A DNA stretch of 64,000 nucleotides from Bradyrhizobium sp. C9 (GTDB lineage Bacteria; Pseudomonadota; Alphaproteobacteria; Rhizobiales; Xanthobacteraceae), in contig NZ_NWTG01000007.1 in NCBI RefSeq assembly GCF_002532045.1, positions 124,001 through 188,000 on the forward strand, in the 5' to 3' direction. Numbering within the stretch: the first letter of the stretch is position 1; each line of letters starts with the position of its first letter. This document shows positions 44,723-53,171 of the stretch, in pieces. A model generated the notes under the pieces. The model was given only the letters and a program-made list of their open reading frames with translations. It had not been told where the DNA came from and searched no databases. The position numbers were made by a program, and so were the translations under genes.

Positions 44723-45679
44723 ATGGACGAAGTTGACGGTCGGCTGGTTGGCGGCCTGGTGGTGCTCGCGGCGCTGGCGGATGCGCGCAGTTTCGGTCGG
44801 GCCGCCGAGCGGCTCGGCATGACGCAGTCCGGGGTCAGCAAGGCGATCGCCAAGCTCGAGGCGCGCCTCGATGCCAGGCTGGTTCACCGCACCAGCCGCG
44901 CCGTCGAGCTCACCGAGGAAGGGCGCGCGCTGATCGAGCGGGTTGCCGCACATCTGGCCGGGATCGGCGAGGCGGCGGCGGAGACCTCGAAATCGCGCGA
45001 TGCGGTCCGTGGCAGGCTGCGGGTCAATGTCGACCCGCTGTTCTCCCGCATGGTGCTGTCGCCGAAGCTGAGCGAGTTCCTGCTGCAGAATCCCGGCATG
45101 GAGCTGCGTATCGAGACCCGCGACCGGATCGCGGATCTGGTCAGCGACGGTTTTGATCTGGCGGTGCGTTTCGGCGAACCGGCGCCGTCGGCGCTGATTG
45201 CGCGCCGCGTGCTCGATGCGCGCGTGCTCACCGTGGCCTCGCCGATCTATCTCGAACGACACGGCCGGCCGCTTGATCCGCGGGAGCTGGCGAGCCGCGA
45301 TCATCAATGTATCCACGCAATCGACGCGGCGACCGGGCGTCCGTTCGATTGGGAGTTTTGGCGCGGCGGCGAGGTCGTGCCGGTCGCGGTCAACGGGCGG
45401 CTCACCGTGACCGATTCAGGAACCAAGCTCGGCGCGTGCCTGGCCGGCTTCGGCATCGCGCAGGTGATCGATCTCGGCCTCGACGAACACCTGAGCAGCG
45501 GCGCGTTGATCGAGCTGTTTCCGGACTGGCCCGACGAGCGTTTCCCGCTCTACGTCTATTACGCCTCGCGTAACCACGTGCCGGCCAAGGTGAGGCGGTT
45601 TATCGACTTCATCACGGACACGCTGGCGGCAAAGCCACATTCGCCACGCAAATCCGCCGGCTTGCGCAAGGCAGGCTAG
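44723..45679 (+). CDS. LysR family transcriptional regulator
   Basis: A 318-aa regulator. HTH at residues 10-68 (ALADARSFGRAAERLGMTQSGVSKAIAKLEARL, LVHRTSRAVELTEEGRAL) and a substrate domain (GRLRVNVDPLFSRMVLSPKL, VSDGFDLAVRFG, CLAGFGIAQVIDLGLDEHL). The GxLRV... and DLAVRFGEP pattern places it in the CrgA/DsdC-like subgroup. Divergent from the SnoaL gene, its likely target. Confidence 0.9.
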   Translation: MDEVDGRLVGGLVVLAALADARSFGRAAERLGMTQSGVSKAIAKLEARLDARLVHRTSRAVELTEEGRALIERVAAHLAGIGEAAAETSKSRDAVRGRLRVNVDPLFSRMVLSPKLSEFLLQNPGMELRIETRDRIADLVSDGFDLAVRFGEPAPSALIARRVLDARVLTVASPIYLERHGRPLDPRELASRDHQCIHAIDAATGRPFDWEFWRGGEVVPVAVNGRLTVTDSGTKLGACLAGFGIAQVIDLGLDEHLSSGALIELFPDWPDERFPLYVYYASRNHVPAKVRRFIDFITDTLAAKPHSPRKSAGLRKAG

Positions 45680-45695
45680 CCATATACGGCGTCAG

Positions 45696-46637
45696 CTAAC
45701 CCTTCGCCGATCCCTGCCGCGAAGCGATGATGACGCCGGCGAGCACCAGCGCATAGCCGATCAGGTGGAATGGCGCGAGCGTCTCGCCAAGCAGCAGGAT
45801 CGCCATCGCCGAGCCGAACACCGGCACCAGATGGAAGAACGGCGCCGCGCGGTTCGGGCCGATCAATGCGACGCCGCGGTTGAAGAACAGATAGGCGAGC
45901 GTGGACGGGAAGATCAGCGTGTAGCCCAGCGTGGCAAAGGTCAGCACGTCGAGCTTCAGCGTCACGCCGTTGGCGAATTCCCAGATCGCCACCGGCAACA
46001 GCATCAGCGCGCCGCAGCAGGTGGTGAACGAGATCAGCGAGAGCTGATGGATTTTCGGCCGCCGCGGGATCAGCGCCGAATACAGCCCGAACGACACCAG
46101 CGAGGCGCCGAACATGATGTCACCGCGGTTGAAGCTGATGCTGGCGAGCGCCGAGAAGTCGCCGCGCAGGATGATGGTCAGCACCCCCGCCAGCGAGATC
46201 GCGATGCCGGCAAGCTGCGCCGGCGTCAACCGCACGCCGAACAGGATCAGCGACCACAGCGCCACGAACAGCGGTCCCGCCGACTGGATCAACAGCGCGT
46301 TCAACGCCTCGGTATATTGCATCGCCCAGTAGGAGATCGCGTTGTTGAACGCGAAACCGACCGCGGACAACAGCAGCATCAGCGGCAGCGCCCTGCGCAG
46401 CTTCGGCCAGTCCTCCTTCAGATGCGGCCAGGCGAACGGCAGCAGGATGAAGAACACGCCGAACCAGCGGATCGTGGTCAGCGTGACCGGCGGCACGTGG
46501 CTGCCGACATGGCGCGCCAGCACGATATTGGCGGCCCAGAACAGCGACGTCAGGCTGAGCAGCAGATAGGGCTGGTTGTTGAGCCAGTGCAGCGGCGAGC
46601 GACGAGGGGTTGTGGCAGGGGCGGGCAAAGCGGTCAT
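45696..46637 (-). CDS. EamA/DMT family transporter
   Basis: A 313-aa ten-segment inner-membrane exporter with two EamA repeats. Landmarks: LTSLFWAANIVLARHVGSHVPPVTLTTIRW near residue 30, ALNALLIQSAGPLFVALWSL near 120, and NRGVALIGPNRAAPFFHLVPVFGSAMAILLLGE near 255. The start is the ATG at 46637; the long frame upstream crosses a repeat. A paralogue with the same RAAPFFH...VPVFG motif lies at 51944. Substrate unknown, perhaps metabolite or amino-acid efflux. Confidence 0.9.
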   Translation of the reverse strand: MTALPAPATTPRRSPLHWLNNQPYLLLSLTSLFWAANIVLARHVGSHVPPVTLTTIRWFGVFFILLPFAWPHLKEDWPKLRRALPLMLLLSAVGFAFNNAISYWAMQYTEALNALLIQSAGPLFVALWSLILFGVRLTPAQLAGIAISLAGVLTIILRGDFSALASISFNRGDIMFGASLVSFGLYSALIPRRPKIHQLSLISFTTCCGALMLLPVAIWEFANGVTLKLDVLTFATLGYTLIFPSTLAYLFFNRGVALIGPNRAAPFFHLVPVFGSAMAILLLGETLAPFHLIGYALVLAGVIIASRQGSAKG

Positions 46638-46747
46638 TATCTGGCGGATGTTGTGCCCGAATCCGCCGCCGCCACAAGACGAAAGAGCGGATTGGAGCCA
46701 TGCGTGGCCAAGCTCGGCGTCACGCACAGCGCGACGAAAGCTCAATT

Positions 46748-46884
46748 CCGTCATCCTGAGGAGGCCGCAACGCGGCCGTCTCGAAGGATCGACGGCCCGG
46801 CTGGTGGCCGCCGACCCCTCGAGACGCGCGTTCCGCGCTCCTCCAGCGACAACGGCAAAGCCGTTGCGCGGGGGTGACGGGGAT
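46748..46884. repeat. palindromic intergenic repeat (CGTCATCCTGAGG family)
   Basis: Begins CCGTCATCCTGAGGAGG, contains GTCTCGAAGGATCGACGGCC, CCTCGAGACGCGC and GCGCTCCTCCAGCG, and ends GCGCGGGGGTGACGGGG. It shares these blocks in order with 48403-48537. It fills the gap between two minus-strand genes. Confidence 0.8.
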
Positions 46885-46918
46885 AGTTTCTTGCCTGCGG
46901 GCCTGCGCGGCCTCCAAC

Positions 46919-47764
46919 CTACTTCTGCGGCCCGGACAGCGAGATGTCGCGCTCGGCGCGAAACACGTTGCTGTAGAGATTGGCGATCCATTGCCGTCCG
47001 CTGGAGGTGATGTTGAGGTGGCGGATCGCCTTCTGCACGTGCGGCGCGACGCTGTCCCAGTAGAAGCGCGGATAGAGGTCGACGAGATCGGCCGGCGAAT
47101 CGTAGCCGAGCTGGCGATTCAGTCCGGCCTCCTCGAATTCGAGGTACAGCGCGTTGGCCTTGCGGATGTAATGGGGATCGCCGAGCTGGCCGATCAGGTC
47201 CGCGGCCCGCAGCAGGATGGCCTCCTCGCCGAACTCCTCATTGCCGTCAGGCGCGCTCTGCGGAAAGCGGGTGCCCTCGATGGCGCGCGCGATACGCTCC
47301 TTGTCGAGCAGCGCGACGCCCTTGAGCCGCTCCATCACGAAGATCTTCGAGCGGTCGACGTGATAGGACATTAGCGCCGCATCCGACGAGCCGCGCGGCA
47401 GGATCACCTTGCGGCCGTCGGCAGCGACCAGATAGCCGTTGTGGTCGTCGGCATCGAACAGGCCGCGCACATAGCCGATGTCATGGGTGAGGCAGGCGAC
47501 GATGACATGCGCGTAGTCCTCGGCGCTCATGTGCGAGTGCAACGCGCGGCCGCGCAGGATGGCGTGGCCGGCCAGGGTCACCAGCATGGTGTGCTCGACA
47601 TTGTGATAGAGCGCGTCGCTGTTGCCGATGCATTCGATCGCGATCCGCGCGATCGAGGGCACCATCTCGACCAGTTGGGTCTGCGAAGAGCCGAAGCGGC
47701 GCTGCATGTATTCGCCGAGGAATTTGCCGAGCGCATCGGCCGCAAGTTCGGGAAGGGTCATCAC
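46919..47764 (-). CDS. HD-domain phosphohydrolase
   Basis: A 281-aa protein with an HD metal-binding site: DALYHNVEHTMLV near residue 51-63 and ACLTHDIGYVRG near residue 91-102; the HNxxH and HD pair resembles class I cyclic nucleotide phosphodiesterases. The GTG at 47764 has GGAGG eight bases away; the ATG one codon on is also possible. Cytosolic metal-dependent phosphohydrolase, possibly acting on nucleotides. Substrate not predictable. Confidence 0.75.
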   Translation of the reverse strand: MMTLPELAADALGKFLGEYMQRRFGSSQTQLVEMVPSIARIAIECIGNSDALYHNVEHTMLVTLAGHAILRGRALHSHMSAEDYAHVIVACLTHDIGYVRGLFDADDHNGYLVAADGRKVILPRGSSDAALMSYHVDRSKIFVMERLKGVALLDKERIARAIEGTRFPQSAPDGNEEFGEEAILLRAADLIGQLGDPHYIRKANALYLEFEEAGLNRQLGYDSPADLVDLYPRFYWDSVAPHVQKAIRHLNITSSGRQWIANLYSNVFRAERDISLSGPQK

Positions 47765-47882
47765 GGCATTGACCTCCGAGATCGGGCGGTGAGCTTACGG
47801 CCTGCCGGCATTTCAGGGTAGTCCCACGATGTGACATAATCGTTGCGGCCGGACCGACCCGGCGCGGGACGGGAGCTGGTGG

Positions 47883-48284
47883 ATGGGCGTCGATCTCTTG
47901 AACGTCAAAGGCTTGAGCGAGCTGGACCAAAAGGCTCCGGTCGTGATGGTCAACCTGATGCGGTTTCGCCAGCGGTCACTCGATGGTGACGGCTCGGGCT
48001 GGGATGCCTATCTGCGCTACAGCGCGCTCACCGTCCCCATGATCAAGGCGCGTGGCGGCACGCTGCTCTGGACCGGCAGCGCCGAGACGGTCGCGCTGGG
48101 CGAGCCGGCCGGCCAGCGCTGGGATTACCTCGCGCTGGTCTATTACCCGAGCGTCGCTGCCTTCCTCGACATGATGACCTCGGCCGATTACGAGACCCGC
48201 TGCGACCCGCATCGCCGCAACGGCTGCGAGGAGCACGTCATCATCGCGACGCGCGAGGCCTACAGCAAGTTCAAGGTCGGGTGA
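47883..48284 (+). CDS. DUF1330-like protein
   Basis: A 133-aa ferredoxin-like protein. The sequence APVVMVNLMRFRQRSLDGDGSGWDAYLRYSALTVPMIKARGGTLLWTGSAETV and VYYPSVAAFLDMMTSADYETRCDPHRRNGCEEHVII matches the dimeric alpha-beta-barrel pattern of DUF1330 proteins. Unknown function. Divergent from the HD gene. Confidence 0.7.
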   Translation: MGVDLLNVKGLSELDQKAPVVMVNLMRFRQRSLDGDGSGWDAYLRYSALTVPMIKARGGTLLWTGSAETVALGEPAGQRWDYLALVYYPSVAAFLDMMTSADYETRCDPHRRNGCEEHVIIATREAYSKFKVG

Positions 48285-48354
48285 GGATACTCTCTTGCAC
48301 CGCCACCCTGAGAGACTGTGAATGTGTGACTCTCGATGACGCAACAAACTTGAT

Positions 48355-48380
48355 GTCGTCCCGGCGAAAGCCGGGACGAC
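48355..48380. repeat. REP-like palindrome GTCGTCCCGGC
   Basis: GTCGTCCCGGC, loop GAAA, GCCGGGACGAC, identical stem to 8937-8962. It lies between two convergent genes next to a longer repeat. Confidence 0.75.
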
Positions 48381-48402
48381 GAGGGGAGAGATTGCGCTGT
48401 AT

Positions 48403-48537
48403 CCCCGTCACCCTGAGGAGCGCGAAGCGCGTCTCGAAGGGTCGACGGCCCCCGACTGGGGCCGATTCATGCTTCGAGGCGCGCAAGAGCGCGCACCTCC
48501 AGCGACAATGGCTTAGCCATTGCGCGGGGATGACGGG
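48403..48537. repeat. palindromic intergenic repeat entering a coding region
   Basis: CCCCGTCACCCTGAGGAGCGCGAAGCGCGTCTCGAAGG on the left (shown in parts) mirrors CTTCGAGGCGCGCAAGAGCGCGC and ends GCGCGGGGATGACGGG. The right end carries the stop and last eight codons of the TetR gene on the minus strand. Confidence 0.8.
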
Positions 48538-49142
48538 TTGATTAGCGGTGCCAGCGCCGCGTGGCAGGCTCCCTGCACAACGCGGCAAACCTCATCCCTT
48601 GACCGTCCCGCGCTCAGTGAGGCGAAGGTCGGATAACTTGTCAGCGCGAAGATCAGGTCGACGGCGTCCTTGCGGGCCTGCGGCGAGGCGGTCTTGCCGG
48701 CGATGCGGTCGATCAACGCGGTGACGGCGCGGCGGCGGCGTTCGTTGCGCTCGCTCACGGCTTCGGCGAATTCCGGATCGGTCGCCATCGCGTCGTGCAG
48801 GCGTCCGACCGCGGAATCGCGGCTCCAGAAACTGCAGAAGATCTCGACCATGCGGTCGAGCGCGGCGCATGGATCGGCCATCGCCATGGCGTCGGCGAGC
48901 TGATGCAGCCCGCCATGGCGCGCGATCTCGTCGAACACGGCTTCCAGCAGCCCGCGCCGCGAGCCGAACTGGTTGTAGACGGTCAGCCGCGTCACGCCGG
49001 CGGCCTTCGCCACCGTATCGAGCGAGAAGCGCGCAATGCTCTCGCCTTCGCGCAGCGTACGCGATGCCGCCTCGATCACGCGCTCGCGGGTCTCGGCGGC
49101 GGCGGCGCTGCGCGCCGGGCTCACATAGCTGCGCGGCGGCAT
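48513..49142 (-). CDS. TetR family transcriptional regulator
   Basis: A 209-aa regulator. HTH near residues 20-65 (RERVIEAASRTLREGESIARFSLDTVAKAAGVTRLTVYNQFGSRRGLLEAVFDEIARHGG) and an all-helical ligand domain. The C-terminal NPSSPRNG is encoded by the dispersed repeat at 48403-48537, so the original stop has been replaced. Divergent from a small membrane protein gene with a perfect palindrome between them. Probably represses that gene. Confidence 0.85.
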   Translation of the reverse strand: MPPRSYVSPARSAAAAETRERVIEAASRTLREGESIARFSLDTVAKAAGVTRLTVYNQFGSRRGLLEAVFDEIARHGGLHQLADAMAMADPCAALDRMVEIFCSFWSRDSAVGRLHDAMATDPEFAEAVSERNERRRRAVTALIDRIAGKTASPQARKDAVDLIFALTSYPTFASLSAGRSRDEVCRVVQGACHAALAPLINPSSPRNG

Positions 49143-49170
49143 CGGTTGGCCTTGCTTTCGTCAGATTGAC

Positions 49171-49185
49171 TATACATTATGTATA
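49171..49185. promoter_or_regulatory. TetR operator candidate
   Basis: TATACAT-T-ATGTATA is a perfect 15-bp palindrome 32 bases before the membrane-protein start and 29 bases before the TetR start. TTGACT at 49166-49171 overlaps it and can serve as -35, so binding would block the promoter. Confidence 0.6.
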
Positions 49186-49216
49186 TCTAATTTCCAATGC
49201 CCTTTGGAGCAACCTC

Positions 49217-49621
49217 ATGCAGACCGTTCTCATCATAGCCCTGTCCCTTCACGTCCTGTCATCGGTGTTTTGGGCCGGCTCCAGCTTCACTTTGGCGCGC
49301 ACCGGCGGCCTCGGTGGCGAGAAGCTGCTGGTTCCGCAAATCGGCGCGGCGACGGTTGCGATCGTCACCGGCGCCACGCTGTGGCGCCTGGTCCATGAAG
49401 GTTCGTTCGCGCTGTCGGAGCAGATCCTGGCGGGCGGCGCGATCGCCGCACTGGCCGCCATCGTTGTGCAGATCATCGTCGGCGGCGGCGCGATCAGGCA
49501 GTTGCGCAATGGCGCCGCCGAACCGTCAGCCGCCCGTTCGCGGCTCGCGATCGCCCAGCGCATCGCGGCCGGGCTGCTGGCGATCACCGCGCTCTGCATG
49601 GGCGCGGCGCGCTATGCCTGA
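49217..49621 (+). CDS. hypothetical membrane protein
   Basis: A 134-aa protein with GGAG seven bases before the ATG and four hydrophobic segments (TVLIIALSLHVLSSVFWAGSSFTLA, IGAATVAIVTGATLW, ILAGGAIAALAAIVVQIIVGGG, IAAGLLAITALCMGAARYA). The HVLSSVFWAGS and early His suggest a possible haem-b-type or CopD-like membrane family, but I cannot confirm it. Likely controlled by the divergent TetR gene. Confidence 0.65.
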   Translation: MQTVLIIALSLHVLSSVFWAGSSFTLARTGGLGGEKLLVPQIGAATVAIVTGATLWRLVHEGSFALSEQILAGGAIAALAAIVVQIIVGGGAIRQLRNGAAEPSAARSRLAIAQRIAAGLLAITALCMGAARYA

Positions 49622-49630
49622 CTCTTTCTT

Positions 49631-49763
49631 ACCTCTCCCGCTTGCGGGGGAGGTCGCAGTGCATCGTAGATGCAATGCGGGTGGGGGCTCTCTCCACACA
49701 CTGACCTTCTCGCAAGCGGAGACATCCCCACCTCAACCCTCCCCCGCAAGCGGGAGAGGGGGC
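49631..49763. repeat. palindromic intergenic repeat (CTCTCCCGCTTGCGGG family)
   Basis: CCTCTCCCGCTTGCGGGGGAGG near the left, CTCCCCCGCAAGCGGGAGAGG-type end near the right (given in parts), with internal GTGCATCGTAGATGCAATGCGGGTGGGG. It fills the gap between two convergent genes. Confidence 0.7.
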
Positions 49764-49789
49764 GTAGTCCCGTTGAGGATGCAACATCT

Positions 49790-51007
49790 CTAGAACTTCC
49801 GCACCAGGTCCGCCGTGATCTCTTTCAGGCTGCGGATGCCCAGCAGCGCAAGATCGCGATCGATCTCGGCGTGCAGCAGCGAAATCGCGCGCGCTACGCC
49901 GGCTTCGCCCGCGACCACCGCGCCGTAGAGGAACGGGCGGCCGATCCAGACGAAATCGGCACCGAGCGCCAGTGCCTTGATCACGTCGGTGCCGCGGCGG
50001 ATGCCGCCGTCCATCATGACGGTCATGCTGCCCTTCTGCGCTGCGATCTCCGGCAGCGTGCGCAGTGCGGAGACGGTGTAGTCGAGCTGGCGGCCGCCAT
50101 GGTTGGAGACCATCACGCCGTCGCAGCCGTGCTCGCGCGCCAGCCGCGCGTCCTCCGGCGAGATCAGCCCCTTGACCACGAGCTTGCCGGGCCAGCGCTT
50201 GCGGATCAGCTCGACATGCTTCCAGGCGAGCTGGTCGCGGCTGCCGATGTTGCGCATCAAATTCTTGGACAGCACCGGCGGGCCCCGCTTGGCGTCCATG
50301 TTCTCGAAATGCGGCATGCCGTGATTGAACACGGTGCGCGCCCAGGTGTTCAGCAGCCAGTCCGGGTGGGTGATGGTGTCCCAGAACACCCGCGGCGTGA
50401 TCTCGAGCGGCACCTGGAAGCCGTTGCGGATGTTGTTCTCGCGGTTGGGCGGCACCGGCACGTCGGCGGTGACGACGAAAGTGTCGTAGCCGGCCGCCGC
50501 GACGCGATCGACCAGCGGCTCGATCCGCTCGGGCAGGCCCGCGAGATACGCCTGGTACCAGGCCTGCTGATTGGCGGCGCGGACGTCTTCCAGGGTGATC
50601 AGCGAGGAGGCCGAGAGGATCATCGGGACATTGGCCGCGGCCGCGGCGCGCGCCAGCACGATGTCGCCGCGATAGGCGCACAGCGCCGACGAGCCCATCG
50701 GCGGGATCCCGAACGGCGAGGCGTAGCTCTTGCCGAACAGCGTCGTGGTCTGGTCGCGGCCGGAGACGTCCTTCAGCACCCGCGGCACGAAGCCGTATTC
50801 GTCGAAGGCCCGGCGATTGTCTGACCGCGCCGCGTCGGTCTCGGCGCCGCCGGAGATGTAGCCGTAGAGGAATTTCGGCAGCAGCCGCCGCGCCTGCGGC
50901 TCGAAATCGTCGAGCGTGAGATAGCGCCGCAAATGCCGGGGCACGGCGCTGGCTGCGCGGTTGACGGTTGCGGGCGGCGGGGAAGGGGCTGCGGTCCGGT
51001 CGTGCAC
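49790..51007 (-). CDS. FMN-dependent alpha-hydroxy-acid oxidase, LldD-like
   Basis: A 405-aa flavoprotein. A 30-residue N-terminal extension precedes the domain. Landmarks: FLYGYISGGAETDAARSDNR, FGIPPMGSSALCAYRGD, FVVTADVPVPPNRENNIRNGF, lysine in KLVVKGLISPED, SNHGGRQLDYT with the catalytic histidine, and MDGGIRRGTDV with the substrate arginine. GTG start. Substrate probably a 2-hydroxy acid, perhaps mandelate-like or larger acids, but unresolved. Upstream of the MCE gene on the same strand. Confidence 0.85.
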   Translation of the reverse strand: MHDRTAAPSPPPATVNRAASAVPRHLRRYLTLDDFEPQARRLLPKFLYGYISGGAETDAARSDNRRAFDEYGFVPRVLKDVSGRDQTTTLFGKSYASPFGIPPMGSSALCAYRGDIVLARAAAAANVPMILSASSLITLEDVRAANQQAWYQAYLAGLPERIEPLVDRVAAAGYDTFVVTADVPVPPNRENNIRNGFQVPLEITPRVFWDTITHPDWLLNTWARTVFNHGMPHFENMDAKRGPPVLSKNLMRNIGSRDQLAWKHVELIRKRWPGKLVVKGLISPEDARLAREHGCDGVMVSNHGGRQLDYTVSALRTLPEIAAQKGSMTVMMDGGIRRGTDVIKALALGADFVWIGRPFLYGAVVAGEAGVARAISLLHAEIDRDLALLGIRSLKEITADLVRKF

Positions 51008-51051
51008 GTTGAGCGTTTCCGTTGTTCTTGGTTCTTGGTTGGGGCTTCAGG

Positions 51052-51861
51052 TTAGCGCCTGCCGCCGCGCCCGACAATTTTCTCGTTGAACTGGTTGACG
51101 GACTGGCTGACATCGCTGAGCGTCTTGCGGGTCTCGGCGATCATGGTGCCGGACTTCTTGTCGAAGCTCTGGATCAGCTCGCGGAGCGAGATCACGGTCG
51201 GCAGCAGCTCGCCGCCATATTTGTCGCTGCCGAAGCTCTTCAGGAACTTGTCGGCGGACGTCAACTTGGCGTCGACAGTGCTGATGCCGTCGTCGGCGGC
51301 ATCGATGAAGCCCGCGATCAATTCGCCATTGCCCGACAGCGAGTTGGTGAAGTTCTCGAGCCCGAGCAGCGAGTCCTTGATGTCGGCCTGGTTTTCGGTG
51401 ATGACGCGATCGACATTGCGCAGCGCGACCCGCAGTTTCTCCTGGATGCCCATGGTGCCTTCGGCGTCGGCGGTCAGCTCGGGGATGCCGTCGGCGCCGA
51501 GCGGCGGCGGCGGCGCTTCGTCGGTGCCGCCGGTGAAGGAGATCGAGGCGATCCCGGTCAGGCCCTGGAATTCGAGACCGGCCTGGGTGTCCTTCTTGAT
51601 CGGAGCGTTGCCCTCGATCCGCGTCATCGCCACCACGCGGTGGCGGTCGAGCCTGATCGACACCACCTCGCCGATCCGCACGCCGGCGAAGTTGACGCTG
51701 GCGCCGCGGCGCAGGCCCGACGCCGAGCCCTCGAACACGACGCGGAACGGCACCATCCGCTTGATGCCGGCATAGCGCTGATAGCCCAGCCAGCCGCCGA
51801 GCGAGCCGGCGATCAGGGCCAGCGTCAGGGTGCCGATCACAACATTGCTGGCGCGCGCCAT
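51052..51861 (-). CDS. MlaD/MCE domain lipid-transport protein
   Basis: A 269-aa protein with one N-terminal membrane anchor (NVVIGTLTLALIAGSLGGWLGYQRY), an MCE domain (VPFRVVFEGSASGLRRGASVNFAGVRIGEVVSIRLD, GIASISFTGG) near 35-115, and a long helical C-terminal segment. Such proteins carry lipids between the membranes. The usual MlaE/MlaF and STAS partner genes are absent here, so this is an orphan. Confidence 0.85.
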   Translation of the reverse strand: MARASNVVIGTLTLALIAGSLGGWLGYQRYAGIKRMVPFRVVFEGSASGLRRGASVNFAGVRIGEVVSIRLDRHRVVAMTRIEGNAPIKKDTQAGLEFQGLTGIASISFTGGTDEAPPPPLGADGIPELTADAEGTMGIQEKLRVALRNVDRVITENQADIKDSLLGLENFTNSLSGNGELIAGFIDAADDGISTVDAKLTSADKFLKSFGSDKYGGELLPTVISLRELIQSFDKKSGTMIAETRKTLSDVSQSVNQFNEKIVGRGGRR

Positions 51862-51943
51862 GCAGACATCCGTTCGCGAAGCAGGGCTCGATCAATAGCG
51901 GATTTGACGGCGCTCGTCACCGCACCTGCGGACGCGGGGCAGC

Positions 51944-52870
51944 TCAGGCCGACTGCCTCCGCGATGCCGCGAAGACGCCGGCCAGCACCAGTGCGAAGCC
52001 GATGAAGTGGAAGGCCTGCGGATGCTCGCCGATGAACACGATCGACATGACGGTGCCGAACACCGGAACCATGTGGAAGAACGGCGCGGCGCGGTTGGCG
52101 CCGATCAGTTGCACACCGCGGTTGAAGCACAGATAGGCCACCGTCGAGGGGAACACCGCGACATAGAACAGCGACAGCAGGTTGCCGGTCGTGAGCTGCA
52201 TCACCGGACGCGCGCCCAGTTCCCAGATCAGAAACGGGACCAGGAACAGCGCGCCGCAGCCGAAGGTGAAAGCCGCGACCGACAGCCCGTGGATCTTCGG
52301 CCGCTTCAGGGTCAGCACCGAGTAAAACGCGAAGATCACCAGCGCGGCGACGAAGATCAGGTCACCCTTGTTGAACTCGATCTTCGACAGCGTCGTGAGA
52401 TCGCCGTGCAGCAGGATCACCAGCACGCCGGCGAGCGACAACAAGACGCCGCAGAGCTGCGCCAGCGTCAGCCGCGCGCCGAGCAGGATCAGCGACCACA
52501 GCGCGACCATCAGCGGCACGGAGGATTGCAGCAGCAGCGTGTTGAGCGCCTGGGTGTGCTCGAGCGCCCAATATTGCAGCGTGTTGAAGGCGCTGATGCC
52601 GGTCATCGACAGCAGCAGCATGATGCCGAGATTCTTGCGGATCGCGGGCCAGTCGCTGGCGAGGTGCTTCCAGGCAAACGGCAGGATGATCAGGAACGCC
52701 ACGAACCAGCGCAGGAAGGACAGCGTCACCGGCGGAATGTGGCCGGCGGCGAGTCGGCCGACGATCGCGTTGCCGGCCCAGCACATCGCGGTGATGCACA
52801 GCAGCAGATATGGCTGGTTGGCGATCCAGGAGCCGGACGCGGGCGTTGTGGTGGAATCGGTGGCAGACAT
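51944..52870 (-). CDS. EamA/DMT family transporter (paralogue)
   Basis: A 308-aa ten-segment exporter. AMCWAGNAIVGRLAAGHIPPVTLSFLRW, ALNTLLLQSSVPLMVALWSLILLG, and NRGVQLIGANRAAPFFHMVPVFGTVMSIVFIGE match the gene at 45696 at corresponding positions, so the two are related copies. Inner-membrane. Substrate unknown. Confidence 0.9.
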   Translation of the reverse strand: MSATDSTTTPASGSWIANQPYLLLCITAMCWAGNAIVGRLAAGHIPPVTLSFLRWFVAFLIILPFAWKHLASDWPAIRKNLGIMLLLSMTGISAFNTLQYWALEHTQALNTLLLQSSVPLMVALWSLILLGARLTLAQLCGVLLSLAGVLVILLHGDLTTLSKIEFNKGDLIFVAALVIFAFYSVLTLKRPKIHGLSVAAFTFGCGALFLVPFLIWELGARPVMQLTTGNLLSLFYVAVFPSTVAYLCFNRGVQLIGANRAAPFFHMVPVFGTVMSIVFIGEHPQAFHFIGFALVLAGVFAASRRQSA

Positions 52871-53146
52871 GCAAAGGGCCCGGGTTTACGGCGCCGCGGG
52901 CCGCCCAGCTGGCGTTGCCGGGCCGGTACGGATCTCCCCGGCGACCGTCACAGACACGGATTCCACCGTTCTATCAATGGTGATCGACGCATCGCGACCA
53001 TGCGCGAAGGCCCCTTACGGAAGGCGCGATGGCGCTTTGCCTGGCAGGTCCGCAGCGGCAGCGCACGCCGAGCCGCCACGAGCCTCCTGTTCGAGCTTGA
53101 TCTCCCCACAAGTGCGTTCCGCGGTTGCCGCGAGGGACAACCGCTT

Positions 53147-53171
53147 CGCACTTTTCCGGATCATGCTCTAG
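53147..53171. repeat. partial GCGCATGATC-family repeat at the 3' end of an ORF
   Basis: CGCACTTTTCCGGATCATGC followed by TCTAG is one arm of the repeat seen whole at 36507. Its last bases supply the stop codon of the minus-strand gene that begins at 53554. Confidence 0.6.

Noticed and set aside
46638-46991. 118-residue N-terminal extension of the EamA transporter
   Set aside because: Crosses the palindromic repeat at 46748-46884 and lacks a ribosome-binding site; transporter topology starts at 46637.
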